Under the pieces are notes generated by a model that saw nothing but the letters and a program-made list of their open reading frames with translations, was not told the DNA's origin and made no database searches. A stretch of 64,000 nt of DNA from Cokeromyces recurvatus. Taxonomy: Eukaryota; Mucoromycota; Mucoromycetes; Mucorales; Mucoraceae. Made by a program: the position numbers and the translations under genes. Positions 35,632 to 47,467 of this stretch are shown here, one piece after another (the stretch's first letter is position 1; each line of letters opens with the position of its first letter). Where the stretch lies: positions 310,001-374,000 of the forward strand of contig NW_026251392.1 of the NCBI RefSeq assembly GCF_025118155.1, read 5' to 3'.

Positions 35632-36987
35632 CTCTCGGAGTTCTATTTTGTGTAACGTTAGTTTCAGATTTTGTTATCTGTTTTTTTTTAAGGAACATCA
35701 TTATAGGTGTTGTGTTGCGGGCAATTCTATAATAATCAGTCAATGTCTACTCAGTTGTGTTATCTGTTTCAGATGATCTTTTTTTTTTTTTTTATGAATA
35801 CAGTTGTCATCAACAGGTTAATAAATTAAATATTATTTTCTTTTAACAAACATTTATTATTATACCAAATAGTTGTGGCACTGCTATATGATTACAAGAA
35901 GTTTAATAAAAGTTGTTATCACATGTAAATAGTAGCAAATAATGATAGTCCCTTTTTATTTTGTTGTCAATAAGTAATGTTATAAAAGATTGTAATAGAG
36001 TTAACTATCCCTCCCCTCCCACTTTTCTTCTTCTTTTGTTTGCATTTATTTATCATATATTCTTTTCTCTCAGTAGTAATAAAGTCATAGAATATCTATA
36101 ATGGAAAGATATTGTTACACGTGCATGAACATTTAAATATCATTCTTCCTTTTTGATAAGCAATAAAAATAGTCTTTAATAATAAGAAGTCATAATAATA
36201 TCTTTTAATAAGATACTACTACTACTATTATTATTACTTTAATATATTATTTCAATATTATAGAGTCTTTTATGATAGTGATAATAATAATAAAAAAAAA
36301 GTGAGTTTTAATCAGATGCAAAAAATATTGTTTTGTTTCATTCTATTTTTATTAATAAATTAATCAAACCATGACAAACTATGTACACGATATCACATCA
36401 ATAGTATAATATTTTATTACAAGGAGAAGGATAATTGGTCAACATGATAACAGCAAATTTGGAAAAATTGTTTATATAATCTATTTTCTTTTCTTATTAG
36501 TTACTATTATGAATCCGATTTAATATTTTTTTTTTTTTTTTTTCAGACGGAGGTACAAGAAAAAGATGTATTTCTGTCAAAATACAAGTTACACTTAATT
36601 TTATTATTTTACCTTTATTTATGAAGAATGAAGACTCATATTTGGATAACCGTCATTAAAAGACAAGAACGATAAAAAAAATTGTTCCTGATTTATTTAT
36701 TTTTTTTTATTTTTACTTTATTATTTTGCTAAGTGAATGAATAGTAGTAGTTACTTACAATAAAGATCTCCGTCGGAAAAAAATATACTATAAACAGTAT
36801 CAAATAATAAATTAAAAAAAAAGTTTTTTTTTGGGATACATCTTTCTGTATTTTCCTTTTCCTTTCCCTTTTTTTCCCTTAAGCAAAACAAAGCCAAAAA
36901 AAAAAGGAAACGAAAAGAATTGTGAACAAAAAATAAGCATTTCTCTCCTTCCCCTCTTTCTTCTTTTTCTTTCCTTTTTGACACAAA
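35632..36987. other. Gene-free region
   Basis: No coding signal. T-rich tracts, with a pyrimidine-rich stretch just before the start of the mucin-like gene at 36988. Confidence 0.6.
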
Positions 36988-39191
36988 ATGGCGATCACTA
37001 CATCTATCAATACTTTTTATTCAATTTCTCGTAAAATTCATCGTAGCACGAATAAACATGTTCTAAAGTCAAAAGTATTAAGCAAAAGACAAAAAACTGA
37101 TTTGAATAATGAATCAAACAATTCTTCTACAAATTCATATAATTATAATAAGGAAAATCAATCTAATTTATCAAGTGATACTGTAAGCCCACCTATTACT
37201 AAACCAGTCTATTCATCAGAAGGTTATAGTAATGCTGCAGATAAACGGTCTAATTTAATAACAGAATCTAATCAACTTTTTACTACCTTTGAAGATAATC
37301 AAACTAAACCTACAGATAAACCTTCAAGAGATATTAGTATGCTAAAGAGTGTTTTTACTTCCTCAAAAGTTCATCAAGATCCTACTACTTTAATAGACAA
37401 TCTACAAACTATATCGAATAATCCCGTTACTTCTTCAGATATAAAGACAAAGAAGAGAGATACTACTGAACAATTTTCAAAAGCAGATGAAAAAATCACT
37501 GCAATGACTGAAAATTTTGTTGCAACGACCAACAGTGATGCTGCAACTGCTAAGCAACAAAGCACGATTACCAATTGGGATCCTATAACTACAACAAATC
37601 AAGCTCCCACTACTACAGAAAATCAAGATATAACTACTGATAAAGAGATAATTCCTGCCACTTCAGACACTATAATCACTACTGAAAAACCTACAACCAC
37701 TGAGGAGCCTAAAACTACTGAAAAACCTACAACTACTGAGGAGCCTAAAACTACCGAAAAGCCTGCAACTACTGAAAAGCCTACAACTACTGAAGAGCCT
37801 ACAACTACTGAAGAGCCTACAACTACTGAAAAGCCTGCAACTACCGAGAAGCCTGCAACTACCGAAAAGCCTGCAACTACTGAGGAGCCTACAACTACTA
37901 AAGAAACTACTACTACGACTACAACTGTGGATCATACAACTACTGAAAAACCAACAACTACCGAGAAGCCTACAACTACAGAAAAGCCCTCAACTTCTAC
38001 TACCACCACCACTACTACTACCACCACTACTACCACCACCACCACCACCACCACCACTACTACTACTACTACTAGCCGTTCAATTATAGCTTCTAGTTCT
38101 TCCTCTATTGTATCTTCTACTACTCTCTCATCATCAGTTGCTAGTCAAAGTCTTATTTTCCCTACTATAAGTAGTAGTTCATCAAATATTTTTGTTTCTC
38201 CTACGAGTACCCTTATTCCTTCCTTATCTTTATCTAGTAGTAATTCTTTGCCTATAGTTTCATCTACTATAAGCCAAACAGGAACAACATCTCTTAGTAT
38301 GTTACCCTTTGCTACTTCTTCCCAAGCATCACCTACAAGTAGTCTTAGTAAGGAGAAAGAAAAAAAAATTTTTTATTTTTATTTTTTATTATAACAAATG
38401 AAATTAATTGATATATTATACATGTTTAGATATTAATAATAATGCTGCTAGATCTTCTTCTACAAATAAAGGTGCTATTATTGGTGGTGTTGTAGGTGGT
38501 GTTGGTGGTGCTGCAGTTTTAGGTAAGGAATATAAATATATATATTTATAAATGAATAGAGCTCTTCTCTCTCTCTCCCCTAATTCTAATTCTAATCCTA
38601 ATCTTATTTTTTTTTCATGTAACGTATAATACGTTGTTAGCTGCCTTATTCTTCTTCTTATATAGAAGAACTAGATATAAGCATCAAATGCAAAAAAGTA
38701 ACAATGATATGTATCAATTTTCTCCAGAAAATACAACCCCCTCTAATTGGAGAAGCACAACTTCTACTGATGCTCGTGCTTTCGTACCACCAGCTGCTGC
38801 TGCAGCAGCTGCTACTACTACTCCCACAACAAATGTCATGTCACCTTACACAGATGATTATGGCTCACCTCAACCAGCTACTGATGATGGCTATTATTAT
38901 CCACCTGCCCCAGCTGGTACTGGTTATCAAGAAGATGTCGATTATTATAATAATGCGGGTTATTATAACGGACATGGTGAAGGAGTAAGCCATGTAGGTA
39001 GTGATCAATATGGTGATCATATTTATTTCAATGAAGGATATGCTACAGATGCTGCTGTTGGCGTTCCTGGCATGGCTCTTGGTGGTGACAGCTATAAGAC
39101 ATCTATCGCAGGCGGTGAAAAGACATTTATACCATCAATGGACGGTAATGATTCTCATCATGTCTTTAGTAAGCCTGATGCTAGAGAATAA
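36988..39191 (+). CDS. Mucin-like Ser/Thr-rich single-pass membrane protein
   Basis: Three exons (36988-38347, 38430-38522, 38641-39191) give 667 residues. About 230 hydrophilic residues are followed by tandem TTTEKPTTTEEP-type repeats (about 37676-38000), a pure Thr run, and Ser/Thr-rich sequence. A membrane segment follows, built across the last two introns (GAIIGGVVGGVGGAAVLAAL), then a basic stop-transfer RRTRYKH and a 170-residue cytosolic tail rich in Tyr, Pro and Gly. This is the layout of fungal cell-wall stress sensors (Mid2/Wsc type), with a heavily O-mannosylated ectodomain. No Cys-rich WSC domain is present. Oddly, the N-terminus MAITTSINTFYSISRK is not a convincing signal peptide; an unseen upstream exon may supply one. 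Confidence 0.8.
37676..38072 (+). repeat. Coding tandem repeat (TTTE-K/E-P units) and poly-Thr tract
   Basis: About 20 imperfect units of roughly 18-21 bases encode the T-T-T-E-[KE]-P motif, followed by an (ACC/ACT)n run encoding about 24 Thr. Repeat number is likely variable between strains. Confidence 0.85.
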
Positions 39192-39454
39192 ATGAATGAA
39201 CACATATCTATTTCTTTTTCCTTTTTATTATTATCGATATTAAATAATATCTTTTTTTTTTCATCCCTTTCCTTTACTCTTATAATGTATAATAATATAT
39301 TAAAAAAAATAATAATAATAATAATAAAATTCACTATTAATTTTTATGATAATTTTTTTATTAATTTACCAAATTGAAAGCTTCCCAAAAAGAAAAAAAC
39401 TCCTTCCAAAAGGATATTTTTTTTGTAAACTTTTCAAAAAAGTCAAAATGGTAT

Positions 39455-40149
39455 TTAACGGTAACGACGGAGAGAGAGGGTGTTGCGGCGCTTCCAAGTG
39501 GCACGACGACCAGAACCCTTGGTGTTGTTGAAACGATGACCCTTGGCATGACCACGAGACTTCTTACCAATGGCAGTGAGACCACGAGCTTCACGGTGCT
39601 TGTGAACAGGGTTGACGATCCAGTTAATACGAGGATCACGACGAATAGCCTTGTGAGAGGGGTCAACAAGGATAACTTCATAGTACTTGTAGGTGGCATC
39701 TTGGTTAACCCAGTAAGAGTTCAAGACACGCAAGTTAGCACACTTACGACCAACACGTTCTTCAGCAGTGCTTCTAAGGGAACGTTGATACTTGAGTTGG
39801 CTAACACCTTCATTGACGGGCTTACCATAGGTAGCACCCTTAGGAACAGGTCTCTTACGACCACCACGACGAACACGGATACGGTAGATAACATAACCTT
39901 GCTTGGCCTTATAACCCAAACGACGTGCCTTATCGGGACGAGAGGGGCGAGAAGCACGGTGAATGACATTCAATTGTCTGTATTCCCAACATCTAACACG
40001 AAGCAAGAAACGGGAAACATCAGATTGCTTCTTTCTGGCAAGTTCCTCGAGATACTTGTAAGCTATTTAAAAATAAAAAAAAATCGATTTAATTTCAACT
40101 TTAATTTTTTGATCAACATTGCAAATTCCATATTGATTTTACCACCCAT
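39455..40149 (-). CDS. RPL15: 60S ribosomal protein eL15
   Basis: Two exons, 40149-40143 (seven bases, MG plus one base) and 40062-39455, give 204 residues, exactly the family length. After splicing the start is [17 protein letters not shown], then [32 protein letters not shown] and a basic C-terminus ending NTLSLRRYR. The protein lies in the core of the large subunit. Codon choice is strongly biased and GC-richer than neighbours, as expected for a highly expressed gene; this bias also opens long meaningless frames on the opposite strand. Confidence 0.97.
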
Positions 40150-40948
40150 GACTATAAATGATCAAAGTCAACATAATAGAGAAAATAAATAATAATAAAA
40201 GAGAATAATTAGATTAACATCATAACGATTATTATTCGCACGTTTTAATTGAAAGAGTAAAGAAAATTTGAATCAAAGTCGCATCGATCAACATTTTTAA
40301 TTCGAATCTGAATTTTTAATATTTATCTGTCCAAAATTTGTTATCATCCATCTGCAATTATCATCCATCATCACTGTAAATTCATTCCATCTATTTCTTA
40401 ACTCTTTCAATATAAAATGAGTGCTTTGTAATGATCTTACCTAAAAGATATAATTAAAGAGGAGGCACTATCTACATGGCAACATAATAGCTTTAAAGTA
40501 GATTCCTTTTACAAGTTCTCCTGCCGCCGCCTGTGCTGTCGGAGCTAAAAAAAATTCAAATTGCTGGTGCTGGTGCTGTAGTCAACTATTATGGTTGAAC
40601 CTTTTTTTTTTTTTTTTTCACAAGTCGATTATAAATAGAGATTCAATTACATGTCATTTCTTCTACAATGACCTTTTATTTAATTGGATCTGTAAAGATA
40701 TGTTCAAAAGCCCAAGATAATAAATATAAACGATATTGTATACAAGTCTAAATCTATAAATAAGAATCATAGTTGGGTATTTCACTTGCTAGTAAAAAAA
40801 AATATATATATATACAAATATATTATATTCAAAAAGTCTATTTGTCCCAACTTCTTTGCTTATTATAAATTGGGAGAAAGGAGGTTTATTATAGTCTTTG
40901 GAACATTCTACAATGACTATGATTATTATTGTCAGTATACTATTTCGC

Positions 40949-41033
<85 letters not shown>

Positions 41034-42313
41034 TTTTCTGTGTTCTGGTGCTTTTTTATCCACGTTCTCAAAAAGCTTATTGCTTGAAATTAATTGCTTG
41101 TTTAATGAGAAAATAACATTCAAAAAATCACAGCTAATCTTCTTCCAATTGGGCGAATGTTGCTTTCCATAAGATTTATATTATTATGTATAAAGTTTTA
41201 TGTTCTTTTTCGTTAGAAATATTATTACACCAACCTGGTCCCTCCCCCCTTTTTTTTCCCCTCTCCCTAAAAATGCTTCTATAATCTTTGTGATGATATA
41301 CCTTTAAATGACTAATTTTCTTATAACAGCAAAGACATTGACAAGTCTTTCTAGTCATTTGAGTAAATAGCATAATAGCGTTACTTATTATATAGCTCCC
41401 TAATATTCACACTTCCTTTTATCTATAGTTTAAAGGCATCGCTGAAGAATTAAAAGACAAAACCCTTTTTATTTTTTTGAATATAGGCACTTGTTGTCGT
41501 TACAAAGTTGAGCAGTTGCTCCTCATCAACAAACAAAACCTTTCAGAACTCAACATCAACTTTTCCTTGTCCAATTTTTATAAAACAATTGCATATTCAT
41601 TGTGGATGTCTGTAATATATATACATATATATATGTATATAAAGTCGAGGGTAAAGGAAACCGTTAATTCAATTATACCAAAACGAATTGATATATAAGA
41701 ATTGCCACCAAAGTTCATAAAACGTGGACAAGGCTATATCTTTAATGGTAAGAAATGATTCTGCCACTGTTTTTTGATGCTAATAATTAAAACTCAGATA
41801 AGAGTGAGAGAATGAGGGTAAAAAAAAAAAAAAAATAACCCAGTAGAATTGCCGGAAGCCGGAATTCTGAAATACACAATAAAGAAAATCATATTTTATA
41901 CTGTGACAATCAGTATCATAGTCAATCCTTCCTTTTAATCGACAGTACGTATACAGACATGATGCATGAAAGAATTTGAAATATGGAAATAAGAAGGAAA
42001 TGTAGAGCTCATCAAGCAAATTGGATTAATGTTCAAAATGGATGGATTAGATTAGATACATGTGTTTCCTTTTTTTTTTTTTTTTTTACATCGATATAGG
42101 TTTATTATAAACAGCTTAACACATTTAGAAAATCTATTCGACATTCATTCATCCTAATTTTTTATTTTCCATTATTTCAATTCTTCTTGCAACATTAAAA
42201 TTTTATTATTTACCCATTATAAATAATACTAATATTCTTTTTTTATATATATATATATTTATATTCATATTTAAATCAACTTTATTTCAATGAGATTAGT
42301 TTGTTAAGCAACT
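40150..42313. other. 2.2-kb divergent intergenic region between two ribosomal protein genes
   Basis: It separates eL15 (minus) from uL22 (plus) and holds both promoters. A pure (ATT)n microsatellite of about 27 units lies at 40951-41032. No gene is supported; the Tyr/Ile-rich frames here are the microsatellite read in frame. Confidence 0.6.
40951..41032. repeat. (ATT)n microsatellite, about 27 units
   Basis: An uninterrupted TTA/ATT trinucleotide run of about 80 bases. It is the longest perfect trinucleotide repeat in the window. Confidence 0.95.
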
Positions 42314-43051
42314 ATGGTCAGATACGCTGCTACACCTGCCAACCCCGCTAAGGGTAAGTAGTATACTTATTATATATACTTCTATTTATTTGCGTATTTT
42401 TTTTTTCTGGCCGAGATTAATCGTAATTTTTTTTTCTTTTTCTTCTATTAGCTTCCAAGTCTAGAGGTTCTTATCTCCGTGTTCACTTCAAGAACACTCA
42501 TGAAGTTGCTGCTGCTATTAAGGGTATGAAGTTGAGCAAGGCTTATGCTTACCTTAACAACGTTACTGAACACAAGCAAGCCATCCCCTTCCGTAGATTC
42601 AACGGTGGTGTTGGTCGTACTGCTCAAGTTAAGGAATTCGGTACCACTCAAGGTCGTTGGCCCGTTAAGTCTGTCAAGTTTGTTACTGACTTGTTGAAGA
42701 ACGCTGAAAGCAATGCTGAGGTAATATAATATATAAACTATAAAGAATAAAAAAAAAAGGAAAAAGAAGGATATAGAAAGGAGAGTTAATATATTATTAT
42801 GTTAAATATAGGCTAAAGGTTTGAATGTTGAGGAACTTTATATCTCCAGCATTGTTGTTAACCAAGCTCCCAAGCACCGTCGTCGCACTTATCGTGCTCA
42901 CGGTAGAATTAACCCTTTCATGTCTTCTCCTTGTCACATTGAAATCATCCTCACTGAAAAGGAGGAAGCTGTTTCTCGTGCTACTGACAAGAAGGTTGTT
43001 AAGCTTAACGCCCGTCAATTGGCCCGTAATGCTCGTCTTGCCCGTGCTTAA
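42314..43051 (+). CDS. RPL17: 60S ribosomal protein uL22 (L17)
   Basis: Three exons (42314-42353, 42452-42720, 42812-43051) give 182 residues, the normal eukaryotic uL22 length. Sequence runs [52 protein letters not shown], the loop region [17 protein letters not shown] that lines the exit tunnel, and a basic C-terminus. The biased codon use matches eL15 and RACK1. Confidence 0.97.
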
Positions 43052-43673
43052 ACTTATGTAACTAGATTATATTTTATTATATAATAAAAGAAAAGAAAAA
43101 AGAACATGCGTACCTTTATGTTAGCATTGTTTATAAATTTTTATTTTTTTTTTTATTTTATTGCTCAGAAAGAGAATAAATGGTTTAGTAGAGGCAAAAA
43201 GTTTATTATTATTGATTTGTCTCGTTACAAGGAATTGTAAGCATGATTCTAATAAGAAAGAATGAATTGCATTTTATCATAAAAGTTACATCAAGTTAAA
43301 AAGCATGTCATGTATTTTATACACATGAGAATAGTATACATATTTTTTTTTCCTCCCTGAAACTTTATTTAACTGTATAATTGACTCTTTAAAGTCAGAA
43401 AGAGTATGGTGTAATAATGACTGGTTTTACAGTGTTATATTTCCTTGATTTATTCTAAGCATGTACAAGTCCCTTTTTTTTTTTCTTTTTAGAAAGTACA
43501 TATATATCTGTATATATAAAGGAGAAATAAAGACGTTCATCATGTAGTTTTACTATTTATGAAGATCGATTATTTTTTTTTACTGTGTATTGCTATAAAT
43601 TATTATTCTTGTATTAACGTTGCACAATGCCGTTCCCCCCTTTCCTTCTTCTGAACCAATCTAAGCTATACAA

Positions 43674-43714
<41 letters not shown>

Positions 43715-43812
43715 TTACGGTACTAATAAATAATATGAGAGAAGACATAATAATCACATTTTGTTTCTATATTTATCTGTTCATTTATTAACTGTTACTT
43801 TGATATTTAATT
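43052..43812. other. Intergenic region
   Basis: 3' flank of uL22 and upstream region of the IML2-like gene. It includes a T run of about 35 (43676-43710). No gene seen. Confidence 0.6.
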
Positions 43813-46800
43813 ATGTCTGATAATAAAATGACGGAAGAAGTGAAAGCTACAACCCATAAAGAAAAGGGTTCTGAAATAGTCATAGAAAGTCTTGATATTG
43901 CTAATTTATCTACAAAAGAGGAGAGAAAATCAGAAGAACTACCAGAGGAGGATGATCAGGGATCCACAGTCACTGATTTAACTACAACTACAGAAGAGGA
44001 TATGGAAACATCCAAGGAATTAGGCCTCGTTATAAATGCACTTCAAACAACTCTAATAAAACAAAATCAAGAACATGAAGAAGATCATAAAGATAATAAA
44101 GCATGTAATACAGATGATATTATTTCAACCAGAATAAACTACCACCAAGAAGAAGAAGAGGAAGAAGGGTTTCAAGAAGAAAGGAATAGGTCTCAGACCT
44201 TTGATGAAATTGTTCAAGACATTTTACCACCTACCCCTGGTATTGCACCACCAAGACAGACGTTTGAATTTAATGAACGTTCAAGTGAAGAAGCCACTGA
44301 TGTGGATAGTTATAGCGCAAACTTGATTGCATTAGAAAAGATTGATACAAAAAATATTAAAGAAAATACGCTTTCTCCTCGTCAACAAGAAAGGGCAGGT
44401 AAAAAAAAAAAAAAAAAAAAAAGTCAATACAATGAACAAGTGGTGATGAATGTTGGTAAAATTGACTTGTATATTATTTTTTTCTATAGATGAGCCTGTC
44501 CTTCGGGCTGTTCGTCATTTATTTAATAACAGATTTATGAAGGCAAAGAAATTATTCGAAAAACAAGCGGAATCGTAATGTACATAAATATCTGAAGCAC
44601 AAAGAGCAATTGTTTTTTTTTAATGCTATTATTATTTAGTGATCCTTTATATGCGTTAGGTCTTGGTTCTATGGCCTTTTTAAAAGGTAAATAATATATA
44701 CATATTTATATCTGTTAAATCTCTATATGTGTAGATGATAAGAGAGAAAAAAAAATCATGCTGCCTTTTACTGACCTACCATTTTTTTTTTTATATAGCT
44801 ATTATGGTATGCCTTATGATTTTTTTTTCTTGTGTAATATAATACGGACTAAAATGTTCATCATTTAAACATGTAGACAACGGATGAATCTATGTCTAAA
44901 AATGCTATTGATATTCTTACGACAACTTATAGTATTGCTAAAGCACAAATTGATGTTTCTACAAAGAAAACTGTAGGAGATACTGTTTACCAAGCAATGA
45001 GTTCTTATTATAATTATATCAAGTTTGCACGTGGATCGGGTGGACTTCCTGTTAGTCCAAAGCCAGCTACATTAAAATCAATTAGAAAAGATGGTGTTCA
45101 TTTTATTCCAAATGGTGTTTTACGTGCTCATGTTGCTAAAGCTGAATGCTGTCTTCAAATCGCTATTTTACAGTTACTTCAAGAGAATGTAATGGGTTAT
45201 ATCAAATGTGGTATGAATTTAAGAAGAGGTAAATATCGATACTCAATATATATATATATGTATGTATAGAGTATGGTTTTTTCTTATTACTCTATAGCTT
45301 ATACAAGTTACAGTTTGGTTTGGCAAGAATATAAACGTATGGGCCAAATTTATAATGATTTTATTGATCGTGATACCATCTCGGGTATTCAATTTGGGTA
45401 TGTATGAACGTACTAAATTTCGTAATAATAATAATAATAATAATGCTATATTTAGTATTGGTGCTGTACATCTTGTATTGTCAACGCTTCCTCAAAAAGT
45501 CCTTCGTATTGTATCTGCTTTTGGATGGAAAGCGGATAAACATCTTGGATTCGCATTGCTAAAGCTTTGTGTAGAAGAAAGAAGAATTCGGTCTCCTATG
45601 GCATCTCTCATGTAAGTTTGTTTTAATATACAAGTTTTTTTTTTCTTTCTTTTTTTTTCTAAAAAAAAAATATGGTAAAAAAAAAAATAGGTTATTAGCT
45701 TATTATACTGTCCTTACATCTATTTGTCCTCAAATTTTATCTCATGATTACACACAACCTGCTATTGAGGTATAAAAGGATATTAGACAGAATCTATTGA
45801 AAGTGTTATTTATATATGTAATTTAGACATTATTAGATGCTCAAAAGACATACCCTAATTCAGCATTCTTCCTTTATTTCGCTGGACGCACATCTCGTCT
45901 TGCACGTAATCTGGCATTATCTACACAATCATTTATCTATGCAATTGAGATCAGTAAGCGTGAATGGGCTGAGGTAGAGGTCCTACATCTATGTAGTTAT
46001 GAAATTGGGTTTAATCATATGATGGAACATCGATGGGAGGAGGCTGCACAAGTGTTTGATATGCTTTACAAGGAAAGATATTGGTCACCTGCCATCTTCC
46101 GTTATTTAACAGGCGCCTGTTTAGATATGATGGGCTATCGTACAGAAGCTATCTTAGCTTATGCTGAGGTCCCCCAGTTGATAGGGTCCAAGACGCATAG
46201 TACTGCATTAATGGAAAAATACGTTTTACGTAAGGTAACGGCATTTCAAGAGTATGGTTATCAAGACATGGATATGACACTGTGTGCCCTCGAATATCTT
46301 TGCCTTTTCACGGGGTTTGATTTCATGACACCCGAATTCTTGGAGGAGTCACTGTTGATTGTTGATAAAGGGCTTAATGCAATTATGGAGGCGGAAAGGA
46401 CAGAATTCGGGATTCGTACACGAGAATTATTACCTGATACTCCTCCACCAAGGTACTTTGATCAACGTGGTGCGTTATTTTTAATTAAGGCATCACTTTT
46501 CAATGCTATGGGCCGATATAAAGATTCAATTATACATTTGAATTGGATTATCGATCATAAAGATCAGATTACAGGTGATAAATGGATTGTCCCCTTTGCC
46601 TTTTGGGAAGCAGGCGTTACGATGTGGGGTATGGATAATAAAGTGCGTAGTCGAACATTTTGGGAAACAGCGTTAAAATATAGCAAATATGATTTTGAAT
46701 ATCGATTAGCCATACGTGTTAATTTAGCTATAACAAAGGCGGATGAGTTAGGTATTCCAAAGCCTCATGATGCATCAAACAATCGATATAATGCTAATAC

Positions 46801-46924
46801 AAAGGACTTGGATAATCATTCTGTTCAAGAAGATAATAGTACTAATGATTCTGTACGATTAAGCATTTCCGAAAATTCTACTGATACTGGTAAAGATTCG
46901 AATGTCTTGCAAGCTTATTCCTAA
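43813..46924 (+). CDS. IML2/TTC39-family tetratricopeptide protein
   Basis: Nine exons (43813-44398, 44490-44574, 44640-44686, 44799-44806, 44877-45228, 45298-45397, 45456-45611, 45691-45769, 45827-46924) give 836 residues. A ~200-residue acidic, low-complexity N-terminus precedes the DUF3808/IML2 fold: LRAVRHLFNNRFMKAKKLFE, DPLYALGLGSMAFLKAIM, GVLRAHVAKAECCLQIAILQ, GIGAVHLVLSTLPQKVLR, then TPR-like helical pairs to RSRTFWETALKYSKYDFEYR. Yeast Iml2 is linked to lipid-droplet and inclusion-body clearance; animal TTC39 proteins are related. Exon 4 is only eight bases (CTATTATG) and is needed to join KA to IMTTDESM in frame. Confidence 0.85.
44799..44806 (+). other. Eight-base internal microexon of the IML2-like gene
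   Basis: CTATTATG is flanked by an acceptor (TTATATAG) and donor (GTATGC). With it, frames on both sides join as FLK-AIM-TTDES; skipping it shifts the frame. Confidence 0.7.
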
Positions 46925-47467
46925 AACGAATTAGTCTTTATACATATATGTATATACATTTATATGTCTTATGCATGTATTTTTATATGATACATTATGA
47001 TATCATTTCTCTCTATTTTATAACTACACCTTTGTTTAATCTTGTTTCTATATCTCTGTATCAACAACAACAATTAAAAAAAAAAAAAATAGTAATAAAT
47101 ATGTTTATTTGATATATTTCTCGAAAAACTAATTACACATAAAATTAACTACATATAAACTAATTAACTTTCAACTAATCAAAGCTTATTATATTTTTGA
47201 AGTGAATTAAACCTTAATTTTCAAAGCTTAGTATTTTACTATAATCCCCAATTTCTAGTATAAGTTTAGGTCTTTTTCTTAATGCATTACATGGATGGCT
47301 TGTTGTATGAACATCTTATTAAGACATTTATTTTTATCAAAAAAAAAAAAAAAAAAAGACACAATCCATACTCAGGGATAATAACACTAATAAACAGAGT
47401 CTTTTCACACATTTATTAATTATGGTAACTGTTTTTTTTAATGCATTCTATTTTATGCTGTATTTAT
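46925..47467. other. Convergent intergenic region
   Basis: The 3' flanks of the IML2-like (plus) and WD40 (minus) genes meet here. AT-rich, no feature beyond short A runs. Confidence 0.6.

Noticed and set aside
37663..37935. Cys/Arg/Ser/Leu repeat protein on the minus strand
   Set aside because: It is the reverse reading of the TTTE-K/E-P coding repeat of the mucin-like gene.
39374..40192. 272-codon + strand frame opposite eL15
   Set aside because: Entirely antisense to the eL15 exons and intron; it exists because of that gene's codon bias and has no domain character.
40786..41172. Poly-Tyr / poly-Ile proteins
   Set aside because: These are the (ATT)n microsatellite read in different frames.
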